Under the pieces are notes generated by a model. The model worked only from the letters and a program-made list of their open reading frames with translations. It was not told where the DNA came from and searched no databases. Source: Bacteroidota bacterium (GTDB taxonomy: Bacteria; Bacteroidota; Ignavibacteria; Ignavibacteriales; Ignavibacteriaceae). From it: DNA of 55,423 bases. The stretch covers positions 1-55,423 of the forward strand of contig JAKBMG010000016.1 of NCBI GenBank assembly GCA_021831685.1, in the 5' to 3' direction. Of the stretch, positions 32,475 to 42,134 are shown in pieces; the first letter of the stretch is position 1, and each line of letters starts with the position of its first letter. The translations under genes were made by a program, and so were the position numbers.

Positions 32475-33134
32475 CTATTCATGTGGATGGAGTCTGATTA
32501 CATCATCCTTAATTTCCATTCTATAATCATCTCTTTTATTTGTAATAAAATTCTGTATAAATTCTATTGTGGGATAATCATTTTCACCTGTAAAACATCG
32601 AGCATCGTCGATTAAGACAATATGATTTTCTTTCAAAGAGAATATTGTGTTTAATTCAGAAATAATGGGAGTTTCCAAATCTCCCCTAGCGGTAAAGCCA
32701 GCAGAGTAGTGGCCATCAAGCCAAAATAAGCAGGGCTCATTTAATACTGGAGTAATTTCTTTTAAAACAATACCGCTATCTCCTTTTAGAATTTCGATAT
32801 TATTAACGCGCTTTAATTTTTGTTTAGCGTCTTTATAAAATACTTCGTCCAACTCAATGGAAACTAATTTAGAGAAGTTGTTTCTTTGGGAATATACCAT
32901 GTCGCCAAGAAATGTTCCTGTTTCAATTAGCGTTTTTAGGTTATACTTTTTCCCAAATTCCTCTATTACTTTTTGTTTAGCAATATGTGGAGGAGGGAGA
33001 GGCTTACCATCCTGCAGCCATTTCCGATAAATTTTTTCTTGTCTAGATGTTGAATTCCGTTGCTTTATCCTAATTCTTTCGAAATTATAAAGCAGAAAAT
33101 GAGGGATAAATTTTTTAATTTTTTCTTTAGTCAT
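32475..33134 (-). CDS. Class I SAM-dependent methyltransferase-like protein
   Basis: 219 residues. Rossmann-type SAM motif I reads 'LKTLIETGTFLGDMVYSQR' (E-T-G-x-x-x-G) near 67-85, then 'KLVSIELDEVFYKDAKQKL' (acidic residue after beta2), 'IEILKGDSGIVLKEI' and 'LFWLDGHYSAG'. The latter D-G-H-Y motif occurs in TylF-like/FkbM-like sugar or small-molecule methyltransferases. Substrate unknown. The N-terminal ~50 residues are basic and helical. The gaps on both sides (114 and 68 nt) suggest it is transcribed alone. Confidence 0.75.
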   Translation of the reverse strand: MTKEKIKKFIPHFLLYNFERIRIKQRNSTSRQEKIYRKWLQDGKPLPPPHIAKQKVIEEFGKKYNLKTLIETGTFLGDMVYSQRNNFSKLVSIELDEVFYKDAKQKLKRVNNIEILKGDSGIVLKEITPVLNEPCLFWLDGHYSAGFTARGDLETPIISELNTIFSLKENHIVLIDDARCFTGENDYPTIEFIQNFITNKRDDYRMEIKDDVIRLHPHE

Positions 33135-33202
33135 AAACGTTTGATTCTATTTGTTAGGGACATTTACATTTTTATAACTATCCGAATCGAGGAACAAGAG
33201 TT

Positions 33203-33880
33203 TTATTTTCTTATTAGGTTCTTAAAGAGATCAATATCGTTTTTCCTAGTAACCTTGAAGTTCATTATTGAGCCTTCGAATAAATGAACTTTCTTTCCAA
33301 GTCTTTGAATAAGCATTGACTCGTCAGTGCCATAGAAGTTGTCCTTATAAGCTTTATTCATGGCTAACATTAAATCTTTGTATGAAAAAATCTGTGGTGT
33401 TTGTACCAAGAATATTTCGTCACGGCTAATATAAGATTCAACATTATCTTTTCCTTTTACTAAGGTATCCTGCGCTTTTAAGCAAACCAGAGCGTTGCCT
33501 TTTTTCTTTGCATAAAGAATTGCTCCTGTAAGTATATTAACCGGAAGTAGGGGGCGGGCAGCATCATGGACAACAACAAGGTCATTAGCTTTTGCTCTTA
33601 AAACTTTTAGTGCGTTGTAAACCGAATCCTGGCGCTCTTTGCCACCCTCAACGATAGACTTAATTTTTGTTAATTTGTATTTTTCTTTAATCTTTTGGAG
33701 TAGCTTAAAATAGAAAGGGTCAGCAGAAAGGATTATTTCATCAACCAATTTATTTTTTTGAAAAATTTCAAGTGTGTAAATAATTATTTCTTTCCCCCCA
33801 ATCTTAAGATATTGTTTAGGAGCGGCAAATCCGCTCCTAATACCTTTACCCGCAGCAGGAATAATTGCATAAGTTTTCAT
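33203..33880 (-). CDS. ispD: 2-C-methyl-D-erythritol 4-phosphate cytidylyltransferase
   Basis: 225 residues. Third step of the MEP isoprenoid pathway: CTP plus methylerythritol phosphate gives CDP-ME. Motifs: 'IIPAAGKGIRSGFAAPKQYL' at 5-24, 'VEGGKERQDSVYNALKVL' near 77, 'VVHDAARPLL' near 101, 'QTPQIFSYKDL' and 'GTDESMLIQRLG' in the second half. It overlaps the upstream queA end by 4 nt. The usual ispF fusion is absent. Confidence 0.95.
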   Translation of the reverse strand: MKTYAIIPAAGKGIRSGFAAPKQYLKIGGKEIIIYTLEIFQKNKLVDEIILSADPFYFKLLQKIKEKYKLTKIKSIVEGGKERQDSVYNALKVLRAKANDLVVVHDAARPLLPVNILTGAILYAKKKGNALVCLKAQDTLVKGKDNVESYISRDEIFLVQTPQIFSYKDLMLAMNKAYKDNFYGTDESMLIQRLGKKVHLFEGSIMNFKVTRKNDIDLFKNLIRK

Positions 33881-34911
33881 AAGACAAGCATTGCATCGCC
33901 ATAACTGAGGAATCTATAATTTTCCTTAAGTGCTTTTTTATAGCCTTTCATTATAAAGTCAGTACCTCCTAAAGCACAAACAAGCATTAGTAATGTAGAT
34001 TCCGGTACGTGAAAGTTTGTAATAAGTTTATCCGTAACTTTGAAATCAAAAGGAGGATAAATGAACTTGTCAGTCCAGCCTCTGTTTGGCTTCACAAATC
34101 CCTCAGCGGTTGTGCTTGTTTCAAGTGCACGGCAAGCGCTTGTGCCTACAACAAAAACATGATGCTTTGCTGCAATTGATTTATTAATAAGATCAGCTGA
34201 TTTTGGCGAAATTTCAAAATATTCCGAGTCCATTTTATGCTTTGTTAGGTCTTCTACCTCAACCGGTCTAAATGTTCCCAAACCAATATGAAGAATCACC
34301 GGGACGATTAAAATTCCCTTCTTTTCAATTTTTGCCAAAAGCTTTGGAGTAAAATGCAAACCGGCAGTCGGGGCCGCAACAGCACCGTCTACGCGTGCAT
34401 AAACTGTTTGATAGTCTTCTTTATCAGAAGCTTCCGGTTCTCTTTTTATGTAAGGCGGCAGTGGTGTAAAACCGATCTTTTCTACTGCTTTAAAAACATT
34501 TCCAGGCTGATTGAACCTGACCGTTCTACCTCTTGAAGTTGTGTTATCAATTACTTCGCACCAAAGTTTGTCGTTAAAATATATCTTATTTCCAATTCTG
34601 ACTTTTCTTGCTGGATCAACAATTACATCCCAGATACATTCCTCGGCGTTAAGCTCTCGTAGCAAAAACACTTCAATTTTTGCATTTGTCTTTTCTTTCT
34701 TGCCATACAGTCTTGCCTGAAACACACGTGTTTCGTTGACGACTAAGATATCGCCTTTTTCCATATAATCTACAACATCACTGAAAGTTTTGTTTTCAAT
34801 TTCCTCTGTTTTTTTATTAAGTACCATCAACTTTGACTTGTCTCTCGGTGATACCGGATATTTAGCAATCTGAGTCTTTGGCAGATTATATTTGAAGTCT
34901 GATAATTTCAT
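33877..34911 (-). CDS. queA: S-adenosylmethionine:tRNA ribosyltransferase-isomerase
   Basis: 344 residues. Adds the epoxycyclopentane ring to preQ1 in tRNA to form epoxyqueuosine. Motifs: 'KLSDFKYNLPKTQIAKYPVS' at the N-terminus, 'GDILVVNETRVFQARLYGKK', 'LPPYIKREPEASDKEDYQTV', 'VAAPTAGLHFTPKLL', 'HIGLGTFRPVEVEDLTKHKM', 'ITNFHVPESTLLMLVCA'. Full length. Its last codons overlap the start of ispD, so the two share a transcript. Confidence 0.96.
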   Translation of the reverse strand: MKLSDFKYNLPKTQIAKYPVSPRDKSKLMVLNKKTEEIENKTFSDVVDYMEKGDILVVNETRVFQARLYGKKEKTNAKIEVFLLRELNAEECIWDVIVDPARKVRIGNKIYFNDKLWCEVIDNTTSRGRTVRFNQPGNVFKAVEKIGFTPLPPYIKREPEASDKEDYQTVYARVDGAVAAPTAGLHFTPKLLAKIEKKGILIVPVILHIGLGTFRPVEVEDLTKHKMDSEYFEISPKSADLINKSIAAKHHVFVVGTSACRALETSTTAEGFVKPNRGWTDKFIYPPFDFKVTDKLITNFHVPESTLLMLVCALGGTDFIMKGYKKALKENYRFLSYGDAMLVL

Positions 34912-34947
34912 TCTTCATTACCTTTGTTTAGTTAAAAGTTAATTCAA

Positions 34948-34972
34948 GAAGGGAGTTTAATAAACTCCCTTC
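34948..34972. terminator. Strong hairpin after ppdK
   Basis: GAAGGGAGTTT pairs perfectly with AAACTCCCTTC around AAT, 11 bp. It lies 20 nt past the ppdK stop on the minus strand and 37 nt upstream of queA. The T-run on the minus strand is weak (TTGAATT), so termination strength is uncertain. Confidence 0.65.
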
Positions 34973-34991
34973 GCATGAATTTAGTTATAAA

Positions 34992-37778
34992 TTATTTCTT
35001 CTTTGAAGAAGTAGCTCTCTTAGCTGTCTTTGTCTTTGCTTTAGTTGTCTTTTGGGACATCTCTTTTACAACTGCACGGGCAGCGGCTAATCTTGCAATC
35101 GGTACTCTGAACGGTGAACAACTTACGTAGTTCAAACCCGTTCTGTGACAAAATTCAACCGAAGCAGGTTCACCACCATGCTCACCACAAATACCAACTT
35201 TAAGGTCGGGGCGAGTTGAACGACCTCTTTCAGTCCCCATTTTTACAAGTTGTCCTACTCCTTCTTGGTCAAGAACTTCAAAAGGATCGTTTGGTAAAAT
35301 TTCATCTTGAACATAAAGAGGAAGAAATTTACCGGCATCATCTCTTGAAAGACCAAAGGTTGTTTGGGTAAGATCGTTTGTTCCAAAACTGAAAAATTCC
35401 GCACGCTGTGCAATTTTATCAGCGGTAATAGCAGCTCTCGGAAGCTCAATCATTGTTCCAACCATGTAGCTAATCTTCTTTCCTTTTTCTTTCATAACTT
35501 CTTCAGCTACTCTTCTTACAATTGATTCCTGAAGTTTAAATTCATTAAGATCACTAACGAGAGGAATCATGATTTCCGGCTTAACCTTTATTCCCTTCGC
35601 GGCTACATCGCAAGCAGCTTCCATAATGGCGCGGGCTTGCATTTCCGTTATTTCCGGGTAAAAAATGCCAAGGCGGCAGCCTCTAAAACCTAGCATAGGA
35701 TTGAATTCATGCAAGTTGTCGATTTTCTGTTTCAATTTTTCAAGCGGGACATTTAATGCATTTGCAAGCTCTATTTGCTCTTTCTCTTCATGAGGTAAAA
35801 ATTCGTGAAGCGGGGGATCAAGCGTTCTAATAGTTGTCGGCAAACCCTTCATAACTTCAAAAATTCCGTGGAAGTCTTCTCTTTGAAGTGGAAGAAGTTC
35901 TGCAAGCGCTGCCTTTCTGTCTTCAATGGTATCCGAGACGATCATTTTTCTAACAGACATTATTCTGTCTCCGCCAAAGAACATATGTTCGGTGCGGCAA
36001 AGCCCGATTCCTTCAGCCCCGAAGGCAACAGCATTAGCGGCTTGATCCGGCTGATCTGCATTCGTTCTAATGTTAAGCTTCCTCAATTTATCTGCCCAAC
36101 TCATCAAGCTTGCATAAGTTTGATAAACGGGTGAATCTTTCGGATCAAGTGTTTTATTAATTAAAACCTGAATGACTTCTGAAGGCTTTGTTTCGATCTT
36201 TCCCGAAATTACTTCGCCGGTTGTTCCGTCTATAGAGATATAATCTCCTTCGTGAAGAAGAAGGTCTTTCCCTTCTACCCCAACTGATCTTTCTTTATAA
36301 TTAATCTTTAATGTTCCGCACCCAGCAACACAAACCTTTCCCATTTGACGCGCAACTAAAGCAGCGTGGGAAGTCATACCTCCGCGTGCTGTTAAAATAC
36401 CTTCTGAGGCGTTCATTCCTTTAATGTCCTCGGGAGATGTTTCAATTCTTACGAGAATAACTTTGTCTCCCTTAGCCGCCATCTCTTCAGCATCTTGAGC
36501 ACTCAAAGCAATTTTTCCTGAAGCAGCGCCAGGCCCGGCGTTCAATCCTTTTGCAAGAAAATTACCAGCATCAATTGATTTACGTTTTTGTTCTAGATCA
36601 AAGATTGGGCGAAGCAATTGATTTAACTGATTCGGTTCAATACGATTAATAGCTTCTTCCTTTTCAATTAATTTTTCTTTGACCATATCAACAGCCATTT
36701 TAACTGCTGCAAAGCCAGTTCTCTTCCCTACCCGGCACTGAAGCATCCACAACTTTCCCTGTTGAATTGTAAACTCAATATCCATCATGTCTTTATAATG
36801 TTTTTCGAGAGTTTTTCTAATGCCGTCAAGTTGTTTATAAATAACAGGGTCATCTTCATTTAATTTTGCGATCGGAAGAGGAGTTCTTATACCAGCAACG
36901 ACATCTTCACCCTGGGCGTTAAACAGATATTCACCATAGAAAATATTATCGCCTGCAGCAGGATCACGGGTAAATGCAACTCCGGTTCCTGAATCCTCTC
37001 CCATATTTCCAAATACCATTGATTGAACATTAACAGCGGTTCCCCAACTCGCAGGTATACCGTTTAATTTTCTATAAACAATTGCTCTATCGTTCATCCA
37101 CGAACCGAATACTGCACCTACTGCACCCCAAAGTTGTTCCATTGGATCATTAGGAAAATCATAACCGGTTTTTTCTTTGATAGCCGTTTTGAATTCTTCA
37201 ACCAATTCTTTCAGATGGTCTGCTGTTAATTCTGTATCAAGTTTAACTCCATTAGCATGTTTTTTCTTTTCAAGAATTACTTCAAACGGATCTTCATCAT
37301 GCTTGTCAACCGGCTTAAGCCCAAGCACTACGTCGCCGTACATTTGAACGAATCTTCTGTAAGAATCGTATGCAAAGCGAGGGTTGTTAGTTTTCTTAAT
37401 TACTCCTTGAACTGTTATATCATTTAATCCAAGGTTAAGGATTGTATCCATCATTCCGGGCATAGAAGCTCTTGCACCGCTTCTAACAGAGACTAAAAGT
37501 GGATTAGATGAGTCGCCAAATTTTGCGCCCATTGCAGTCTCAACTTTTTTTAATGCGGAAATGACTTGGTCTTTTAGTTCCTTAGGATATTTATTTTTAT
37601 TATCATAATAATAGGTGCATACTTCGGTTGTAATTGTGAAGCCAGCGGGAACCGGTAAGCTGATGTTTACCATTTCCGCAAGGTTAGCGCCTTTACCACC
37701 AAGAAGATTTTTCATATCTGCTTTACCCTCGGCTTTAAGATTGCCGAAGAAGTAAACATATTTTTGTTGTTTTGCCAT
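34992..37778 (-). CDS. ppdK: Pyruvate, phosphate dikinase
   Basis: 928 residues. Interconverts PEP + AMP + PPi and pyruvate + ATP + Pi. N-terminal ATP-grasp domain ('[18 protein letters not shown]', '[16 protein letters not shown]'), central phosphohistidine domain with '[20 protein letters not shown]' (catalytic His near 467), and C-terminal PEP-binding barrel ('[12 protein letters not shown]', '[20 protein letters not shown]', '[18 protein letters not shown]', catalytic Cys near 863 in '[16 protein letters not shown]'). Lys/Thr-rich tail (~20 residues, '[19 protein letters not shown]') is extra. A central metabolic gene transcribed alone. Confidence 0.97.
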   Translation of the reverse strand: MAKQQKYVYFFGNLKAEGKADMKNLLGGKGANLAEMVNISLPVPAGFTITTEVCTYYYDNKNKYPKELKDQVISALKKVETAMGAKFGDSSNPLLVSVRSGARASMPGMMDTILNLGLNDITVQGVIKKTNNPRFAYDSYRRFVQMYGDVVLGLKPVDKHDEDPFEVILEKKKHANGVKLDTELTADHLKELVEEFKTAIKEKTGYDFPNDPMEQLWGAVGAVFGSWMNDRAIVYRKLNGIPASWGTAVNVQSMVFGNMGEDSGTGVAFTRDPAAGDNIFYGEYLFNAQGEDVVAGIRTPLPIAKLNEDDPVIYKQLDGIRKTLEKHYKDMMDIEFTIQQGKLWMLQCRVGKRTGFAAVKMAVDMVKEKLIEKEEAINRIEPNQLNQLLRPIFDLEQKRKSIDAGNFLAKGLNAGPGAASGKIALSAQDAEEMAAKGDKVILVRIETSPEDIKGMNASEGILTARGGMTSHAALVARQMGKVCVAGCGTLKINYKERSVGVEGKDLLLHEGDYISIDGTTGEVISGKIETKPSEVIQVLINKTLDPKDSPVYQTYASLMSWADKLRKLNIRTNADQPDQAANAVAFGAEGIGLCRTEHMFFGGDRIMSVRKMIVSDTIEDRKAALAELLPLQREDFHGIFEVMKGLPTTIRTLDPPLHEFLPHEEKEQIELANALNVPLEKLKQKIDNLHEFNPMLGFRGCRLGIFYPEITEMQARAIMEAACDVAAKGIKVKPEIMIPLVSDLNEFKLQESIVRRVAEEVMKEKGKKISYMVGTMIELPRAAITADKIAQRAEFFSFGTNDLTQTTFGLSRDDAGKFLPLYVQDEILPNDPFEVLDQEGVGQLVKMGTERGRSTRPDLKVGICGEHGGEPASVEFCHRTGLNYVSCSPFRVPIARLAAARAVVKEMSQKTTKAKTKTAKRATSSKKK

Positions 37779-37866
37779 TTTTATTTTTCCTTTAAATTAA
37801 TTTAATAATACAGAAAACATTTTGATTTAATTTTATTGTTTTTTTGTTTATTTCTTTCGTCCTTTA

Positions 37867-38913
37867 TTAAGTTGATAATTTATTAAACAAAAATTCTTTG
37901 AACGATTTTTCATCATCCATTTTAATTTGAATCTTCAAATAGAAAATATCAATATCGTCTAGTTCCTTAGAAAACTTATAGAGTTTAACTGCATCTTTTT
38001 CTGTTGTTACAACCGAGTGAGAATTTGTGTCATAAAATTCTTTTCTAATTCTATGGACTTCTTTTAAGGTATAATTTTTATGATCTCTAAACATGATCTG
38101 GTTTTGTGTATCTACTTTCGTTTGTTTCAGTGCGTTGATAAACGAAAATGGATTTGCAATTCCGGAGACCACCAAGCTTTTCTGTCCTTCAAAATCTTCT
38201 ATTTTATAGAAGGTCTGTTTTTTTATATCAACGAATCCTATTGCTTCATAAAATGCCGTAAAGCTTTTTATATCGTTGAAAAATGTTTTTAAATTTACAG
38301 GCACATCGGAAATTTCAGAAAATTTTCTATTTATGATAATAGCATCCGCTCTTTTAATCGAGCTGAACGGCTCTCTCATCAATCCTGCAGGAAGTAAACT
38401 TTGATTAAATAATCCTGTATCTGTTAAGAACCGTTGTTCAAACAATAGAATGTTTACATCGCGATAAATCCAGCGGTGTTGAAATGCATCATCAAGAACT
38501 ATGGCTTTTATACCGGTTTCTTTAATTAATCTTATTGCGCCTTTAACTCGATTTTCAGAAACAGCTGCTGGTGCTTTTGTTTCTTTAGCAGTATGAAAAA
38601 TTTCATCCCCGCACTGATCGACCGTAGTTAGAATTTTTCCTTTGTTAGAAACCAAAACATATCCGCGAGACGCTCTTCCGTAACCTCTGCTTAATACCCC
38701 GACTAGCATACTTTCATTTTTAAGCAGATTTAAAAGATAAATCACCATCGGAGTTTTGCCGGAACCACCTACAGTAAGATTTCCTACAGATATAATTATT
38801 GCATCTACCTTTCGGCTCTTAAAAATATTTATGTCAAAGAAAATATTTCTTAGTCTAACTATCAACGCATAGATAGGAAGCAACGGAAGCAATATTATCT
38901 TTAGTAATTTCAT
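37867..38913 (-). CDS. lpxK: Tetraacyldisaccharide 4'-kinase
   Basis: 348 residues. Phosphorylates the lipid A precursor at the inner membrane. N-terminal membrane helix ('LLKIILLPLLPIYALIVRL'), then P-loop 'ISVGNLTVGGSGKTPMVIYL' at 41-60, 'GVLSRGYGRASRGYVLVS', 'CGDEIFHTAK', and 'IVLDDAFQHRWIYRDVNILL'. Together with lpxB and the acyltransferase upstream it forms a lipid A/outer-membrane cluster. Gap to ppdK 88 nt; to the acyltransferase 25 nt. Confidence 0.95.
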   Translation of the reverse strand: MKLLKIILLPLLPIYALIVRLRNIFFDINIFKSRKVDAIIISVGNLTVGGSGKTPMVIYLLNLLKNESMLVGVLSRGYGRASRGYVLVSNKGKILTTVDQCGDEIFHTAKETKAPAAVSENRVKGAIRLIKETGIKAIVLDDAFQHRWIYRDVNILLFEQRFLTDTGLFNQSLLPAGLMREPFSSIKRADAIIINRKFSEISDVPVNLKTFFNDIKSFTAFYEAIGFVDIKKQTFYKIEDFEGQKSLVVSGIANPFSFINALKQTKVDTQNQIMFRDHKNYTLKEVHRIRKEFYDTNSHSVVTTEKDAVKLYKFSKELDDIDIFYLKIQIKMDDEKSFKEFLFNKLST

Positions 38914-38938
38914 TAAATCGATTCACTAATCAATATTT

Positions 38939-39598
38939 TCATAAAAACCTATTTGTCTTATCATGTAGTTCATTTAACAGCAGCTCACATTTTTCAATTT
39001 CTTTCGAAGTTTCATCGTGACTTAAATTAGCATCAACATAAATCGGATCAGAAAACAAAATATTTACCCTGGAAAAAAGCTTAGGGATTTCAAACTTATC
39101 CCAACTTTTTAGAATTCTTTTGCGTTTTATTCCAACAGCTACGAGTATGAGAGGTAAACTGCTTTTCTTTGCGGTAATAACAGCACCAGCTTTAAATTGA
39201 TGAAAAGGACCTCTCGGTCCGTCCGGGGTTAAAGCTATAGACCTATTGTTTTTTGCAAAGTCTATTAAAATTCCCAGTGCCACATCGCCGCCTTGACTGC
39301 TAGAACCTCTTACAACATTAAAATTCCATTGTCTCAAAATTTTTGCTAACAAATCTCCGTCCTTGCTTTGACTCGTTAGCGCAGCAAAATTTTTATTGCG
39401 AAATAAAAACCATGGGAGTAACATACTGCCGTGCCAAAATGCGATAACAAAATTTTTCTTTTTCATTTCCATATCTTCAATTACTTGTTTATTAGTGTAA
39501 TTGAATTTCAAACTTTTACAAAGAATATTCAAAGCAAAATGAAGAAGATAATATCCAGTAAATCTTAAAAAATTCTGTCGAGCCGTTTTAAGCTTCAT
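38939..39598 (-). CDS. Lysophospholipid acyltransferase family protein (DUF374)
   Basis: 219 residues. LPLAT-type fold: His56 in 'IAFWHGSMLLPWFL' stands for the acyltransferase His, 'TSQSKDGDLLAKIL' near 75, 'RGSSSQGGDVALG' near 97 and 'LTPDGPRGPFHQFKAGAV' near 123. DUF374 proteins are thought to acylate lipid A or phospholipid precursors. It overlaps lpxB by 11 nt and precedes lpxK, so a role in lipid A/LPS assembly is likely but not shown. Confidence 0.87.
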   Translation of the reverse strand: MKLKTARQNFLRFTGYYLLHFALNILCKSLKFNYTNKQVIEDMEMKKKNFVIAFWHGSMLLPWFLFRNKNFAALTSQSKDGDLLAKILRQWNFNVVRGSSSQGGDVALGILIDFAKNNRSIALTPDGPRGPFHQFKAGAVITAKKSSLPLILVAVGIKRKRILKSWDKFEIPKLFSRVNILFSDPIYVDANLSHDETSKEIEKCELLLNELHDKTNRFL

Positions 39599-40733
39599 TT
39601 AGCATTCTGTATATAATTTTCGCTGCTCTTTCAGAAGCTCCTCTTGTTCCTAACTTTGTTTTAATTTCCGACATCTTTTTCTTGATTGAGAGTAATAGGT
39701 TTTTATCGGATAAAATCCTCTTTAGTTCAGTGTAAACTTTTTCTTGAGAAACATTATCTTGAATAAGTTCCGGCGCCACTTTTTCTCCGGCGACAATATT
39801 TACCATGCCGATATTACCTACCTTAATCAATTTTTTCCCGATTAGGTATGTTAAGAAACTTGTTTTGTACACGATCACAATCGGAAGCTCGAACAGCGCA
39901 GCCTCTAGAGTAGAAGTCCCGGATTTTACTATTCCAATTTTAGCGTTCTTTAGAAAATCGTATGTATAACCCGTTACTACCTTAAAGTTATTGATGTTGG
40001 TAATCCTATTAAAAATTTTATCGTCAATATTTGGCGCGCAAGCAACAACAATTTGCATATTAAATTCTTCAGAAATTTTCTTTGCAGCCTTAATGCTCTC
40101 CGGAAATATTTTTTCAACTTCATGCAAACGGCTACCGGGAAGAATAAGCAAAATCTCTTTTTCCTGTTCAAGACCAAATTTTAGGAAGAGCTCATTTTTC
40201 GTTAAAAAAGTATAATCTTCTATTCTTTCTAATAGGGGATGCCCCACAAACTCAACATCAACGCCGCTTTTTCTATAAAAATTTTCTTCAAATGGAAATA
40301 CAACCAACATTTTGGTGACAAGATTTCGAATCTTCTTAATCCTGCCAGCGCCCCAAGCCCATATTTGGGGTGAAATATAATAGACAATTTTTAAGTTTAG
40401 TTTTTTCAATTTCTTTGCAATACTTAAATTGAAGCCGGGGTAATCAATCAACACAGCATTTCGAATATTTTTTTCTTTGACAAGTTGGATTAAATCTTTT
40501 TGTACTTTTCTTATAAACGGAAGATGCTTCAGCACCTCAACAAATCCAAGAAAAGCCATTTTGTTTATGTGATAAATTAATTCCACCCCGGCGGCTTCCA
40601 TTTTATCGCCTCCGATTCCGAAAATATTTATTGCGTTATCAATCTTCTTCAGCTCTTTTACCAAAGAAGCACCGTGCAAATCACCGGAGGCTTCTCCGGC
40701 AATAATTAAAATATTTTTATTAAGATTCTTCAA
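39588..40733 (-). CDS. lpxB: Lipid-A-disaccharide synthase
   Basis: 381 residues. GT19 enzyme joining lipid X and UDP-diacylglucosamine. N-terminal 'ILIIAGEASGDLHGASLVKE', then 'IFGIGGDKMEAAGVELIYHI', 'AVLIDYPGFNLSIAKKLKK', 'VYYISPQIWAWGAGRIKKI', 'VFPFEENFYRKSGVDVEFVG', 'LILPGSRLHEVEKIFPES', 'KSGTSTLEAALFELPIVIVY'. Full length. Overlaps the acyltransferase gene; the upstream neighbour ends 7 nt before its start. Confidence 0.96.
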   Translation of the reverse strand: MKNLNKNILIIAGEASGDLHGASLVKELKKIDNAINIFGIGGDKMEAAGVELIYHINKMAFLGFVEVLKHLPFIRKVQKDLIQLVKEKNIRNAVLIDYPGFNLSIAKKLKKLNLKIVYYISPQIWAWGAGRIKKIRNLVTKMLVVFPFEENFYRKSGVDVEFVGHPLLERIEDYTFLTKNELFLKFGLEQEKEILLILPGSRLHEVEKIFPESIKAAKKISEEFNMQIVVACAPNIDDKIFNRITNINNFKVVTGYTYDFLKNAKIGIVKSGTSTLEAALFELPIVIVYKTSFLTYLIGKKLIKVGNIGMVNIVAGEKVAPELIQDNVSQEKVYTELKRILSDKNLLLSIKKKMSEIKTKLGTRGASERAAKIIYRMLNEA

Positions 40734-40740
40734 TTTGATT

Positions 40741-41328
40741 TTACATTCTTCTAAAAAACCAAAGCAAGAAAATTGTCAGGGAAACAAGAGTAAAGGCTTG
40801 CAAAGTCCTTTTTTCCGATTTCAATCCCGCCTTTAAATCAAATGGAGGCTGTTCAACATTACTTGCTTTGTAACGCGTAAACCGAGGAATGAACCTTGGT
40901 ACATTTTTAAGATAATCCTGATAACCCTTTCCGTAAGTTTTACTCAAATATCCTTCTTCTTCTTTTATAATAAAATGATATTGAATAAAAAAGAAAAGCA
41001 GGGCAATAATCTGCAGATAAGGAAAAATAGAGAAAGACATAACTCCAAGGCCGAAGTACATTAAAATATTTCCAACATAAAGAGGATTTCTAACCCGCCC
41101 AAACGGACCGCTTACGACTAAAAATGTTCCGCCAACGCTGCCTGTTGTGCGAGTTTCGCTTCCCGCCCAGCTTACTCCCCACAATCTTATTAATTCGCCG
41201 GTTACAGCAATTATAAAACCAATAATTAAGCTCCACACATTTGCGTCTTCATAAAAAAACATTAACAATAAAAATGGTATCGGAGTATAACTCCGGTATT
41301 TGAAAAATTTAGATGCGATGTTTGACAT
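40741..41328 (-). CDS. Isoprenylcysteine carboxyl methyltransferase/PEMT-like membrane protein
   Basis: About 195 residues from ATG at 41328. The same frame is open to ATG 41406 (3 nt after the phosphatase stop), but the extra 26 residues are Cys-rich and unlike the family. Four to five membrane helices. The ICMT/PEMT core is 'GTFLVVSGPFGRVRNPLYVG' followed by 'FIIKEEEGYLSKTYGKGYQD' and 'YLKNVPRFIPRF'. Related proteins methylate isoprenoid, lipid or unknown substrates in the inner membrane; the substrate here is unknown. It lies 7 nt upstream of lpxB. Confidence 0.82.
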   Translation of the reverse strand: MSNIASKFFKYRSYTPIPFLLLMFFYEDANVWSLIIGFIIAVTGELIRLWGVSWAGSETRTTGSVGGTFLVVSGPFGRVRNPLYVGNILMYFGLGVMSFSIFPYLQIIALLFFFIQYHFIIKEEEGYLSKTYGKGYQDYLKNVPRFIPRFTRYKASNVEQPPFDLKAGLKSEKRTLQAFTLVSLTIFLLWFFRRM

Positions 41329-41409
41329 AATATATTTTTTTCTTGTTAAATTATTTTCTGTGATTAAATAATACCGGCAGGTTTTAAAACAAGCCGGGGC
41401 GAACACATT

Positions 41410-42132
41410 CTATTCAGTCATATAAATTTCTTTTCGCTTAAGCTCGGCTTGATGACGTTTCTTCAATCTCTTTTTTGATCTTAGCTGGTCTATTTTCAAT
41501 ATCACATCATCAAAATTATTGTAAGGGAAATAGGTGATTCTTTCCAACTCACAGAATTTTAGCAAGTCATCTTTTGCAAAAATGAAATCGCAAAATTGTG
41601 AGGTATATTTATCAGAATTTCCGTCACCAATGAATATTGTAAAATCTTCATCGCTACTATGACTGATAATATGATTTCGTTTGCAGTTTGCTGATGTTGT
41701 GCAGCTTGCATCGAAATAAGGAAATTCTGGGGCAAAACGGTTATTTTCGTCTATTTCTAATTTATTGGAGTAAACACTTACATGATTAAGATTTTCTCTT
41801 TCAAAAATTCTCTTGATATAAAGATCAAAACCATCGCTTAGTACAATAAGCTCGATCTTATTTTCAGCACAATATTTATCAAGGTTTTTAAAAGTAGAAT
41901 CAATTTCCAATTTATCAATAAAATTTTTTAATCTACTAATGTCAATTCCTCCCACCGAATCGCATAACATCAACCAGCAATCTTTAGCCGATATTTCGTC
42001 TTTCAGGAGGCTTGTAATTATTGAGTCAACTTTTTCTTTGTTGCCAAACTCCCGGAAGATTGCTTCGCCAACATCTTCTTTTGAAATTGTGCCGTCAAAG
42101 TCTACAAATATTTTGAAAACCTTTTCCATCAT
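41410..42132 (-). CDS. HAD-IB phosphatase, MtnX-like
   Basis: About 240 residues. HAD motif I 'IFVDFDGTISKEDVGEAIF' near 8-26 (nucleophile Asp11 and Asp13), motif II 'LIVLSDGFDLYIKRI', motif IV 'TIFIGDGNSDKYTSQFCDF'. It resembles 2-hydroxy-3-keto-5-methylthiopentenyl-1-phosphate phosphatase (MtnX) and phosphoserine-phosphatase-like enzymes; no mtn neighbour supports methionine salvage, so the substrate stays open. ATG at 42132 is preferred to the TTG at 42138; either overlaps or abuts the T9SS gene stop (TGATAATG). Confidence 0.85.
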   Translation of the reverse strand: MMEKVFKIFVDFDGTISKEDVGEAIFREFGNKEKVDSIITSLLKDEISAKDCWLMLCDSVGGIDISRLKNFIDKLEIDSTFKNLDKYCAENKIELIVLSDGFDLYIKRIFERENLNHVSVYSNKLEIDENNRFAPEFPYFDASCTTSANCKRNHIISHSSDEDFTIFIGDGNSDKYTSQFCDFIFAKDDLLKFCELERITYFPYNNFDDVILKIDQLRSKKRLKKRHQAELKRKEIYMTE

Positions 42133-42134
42133 TA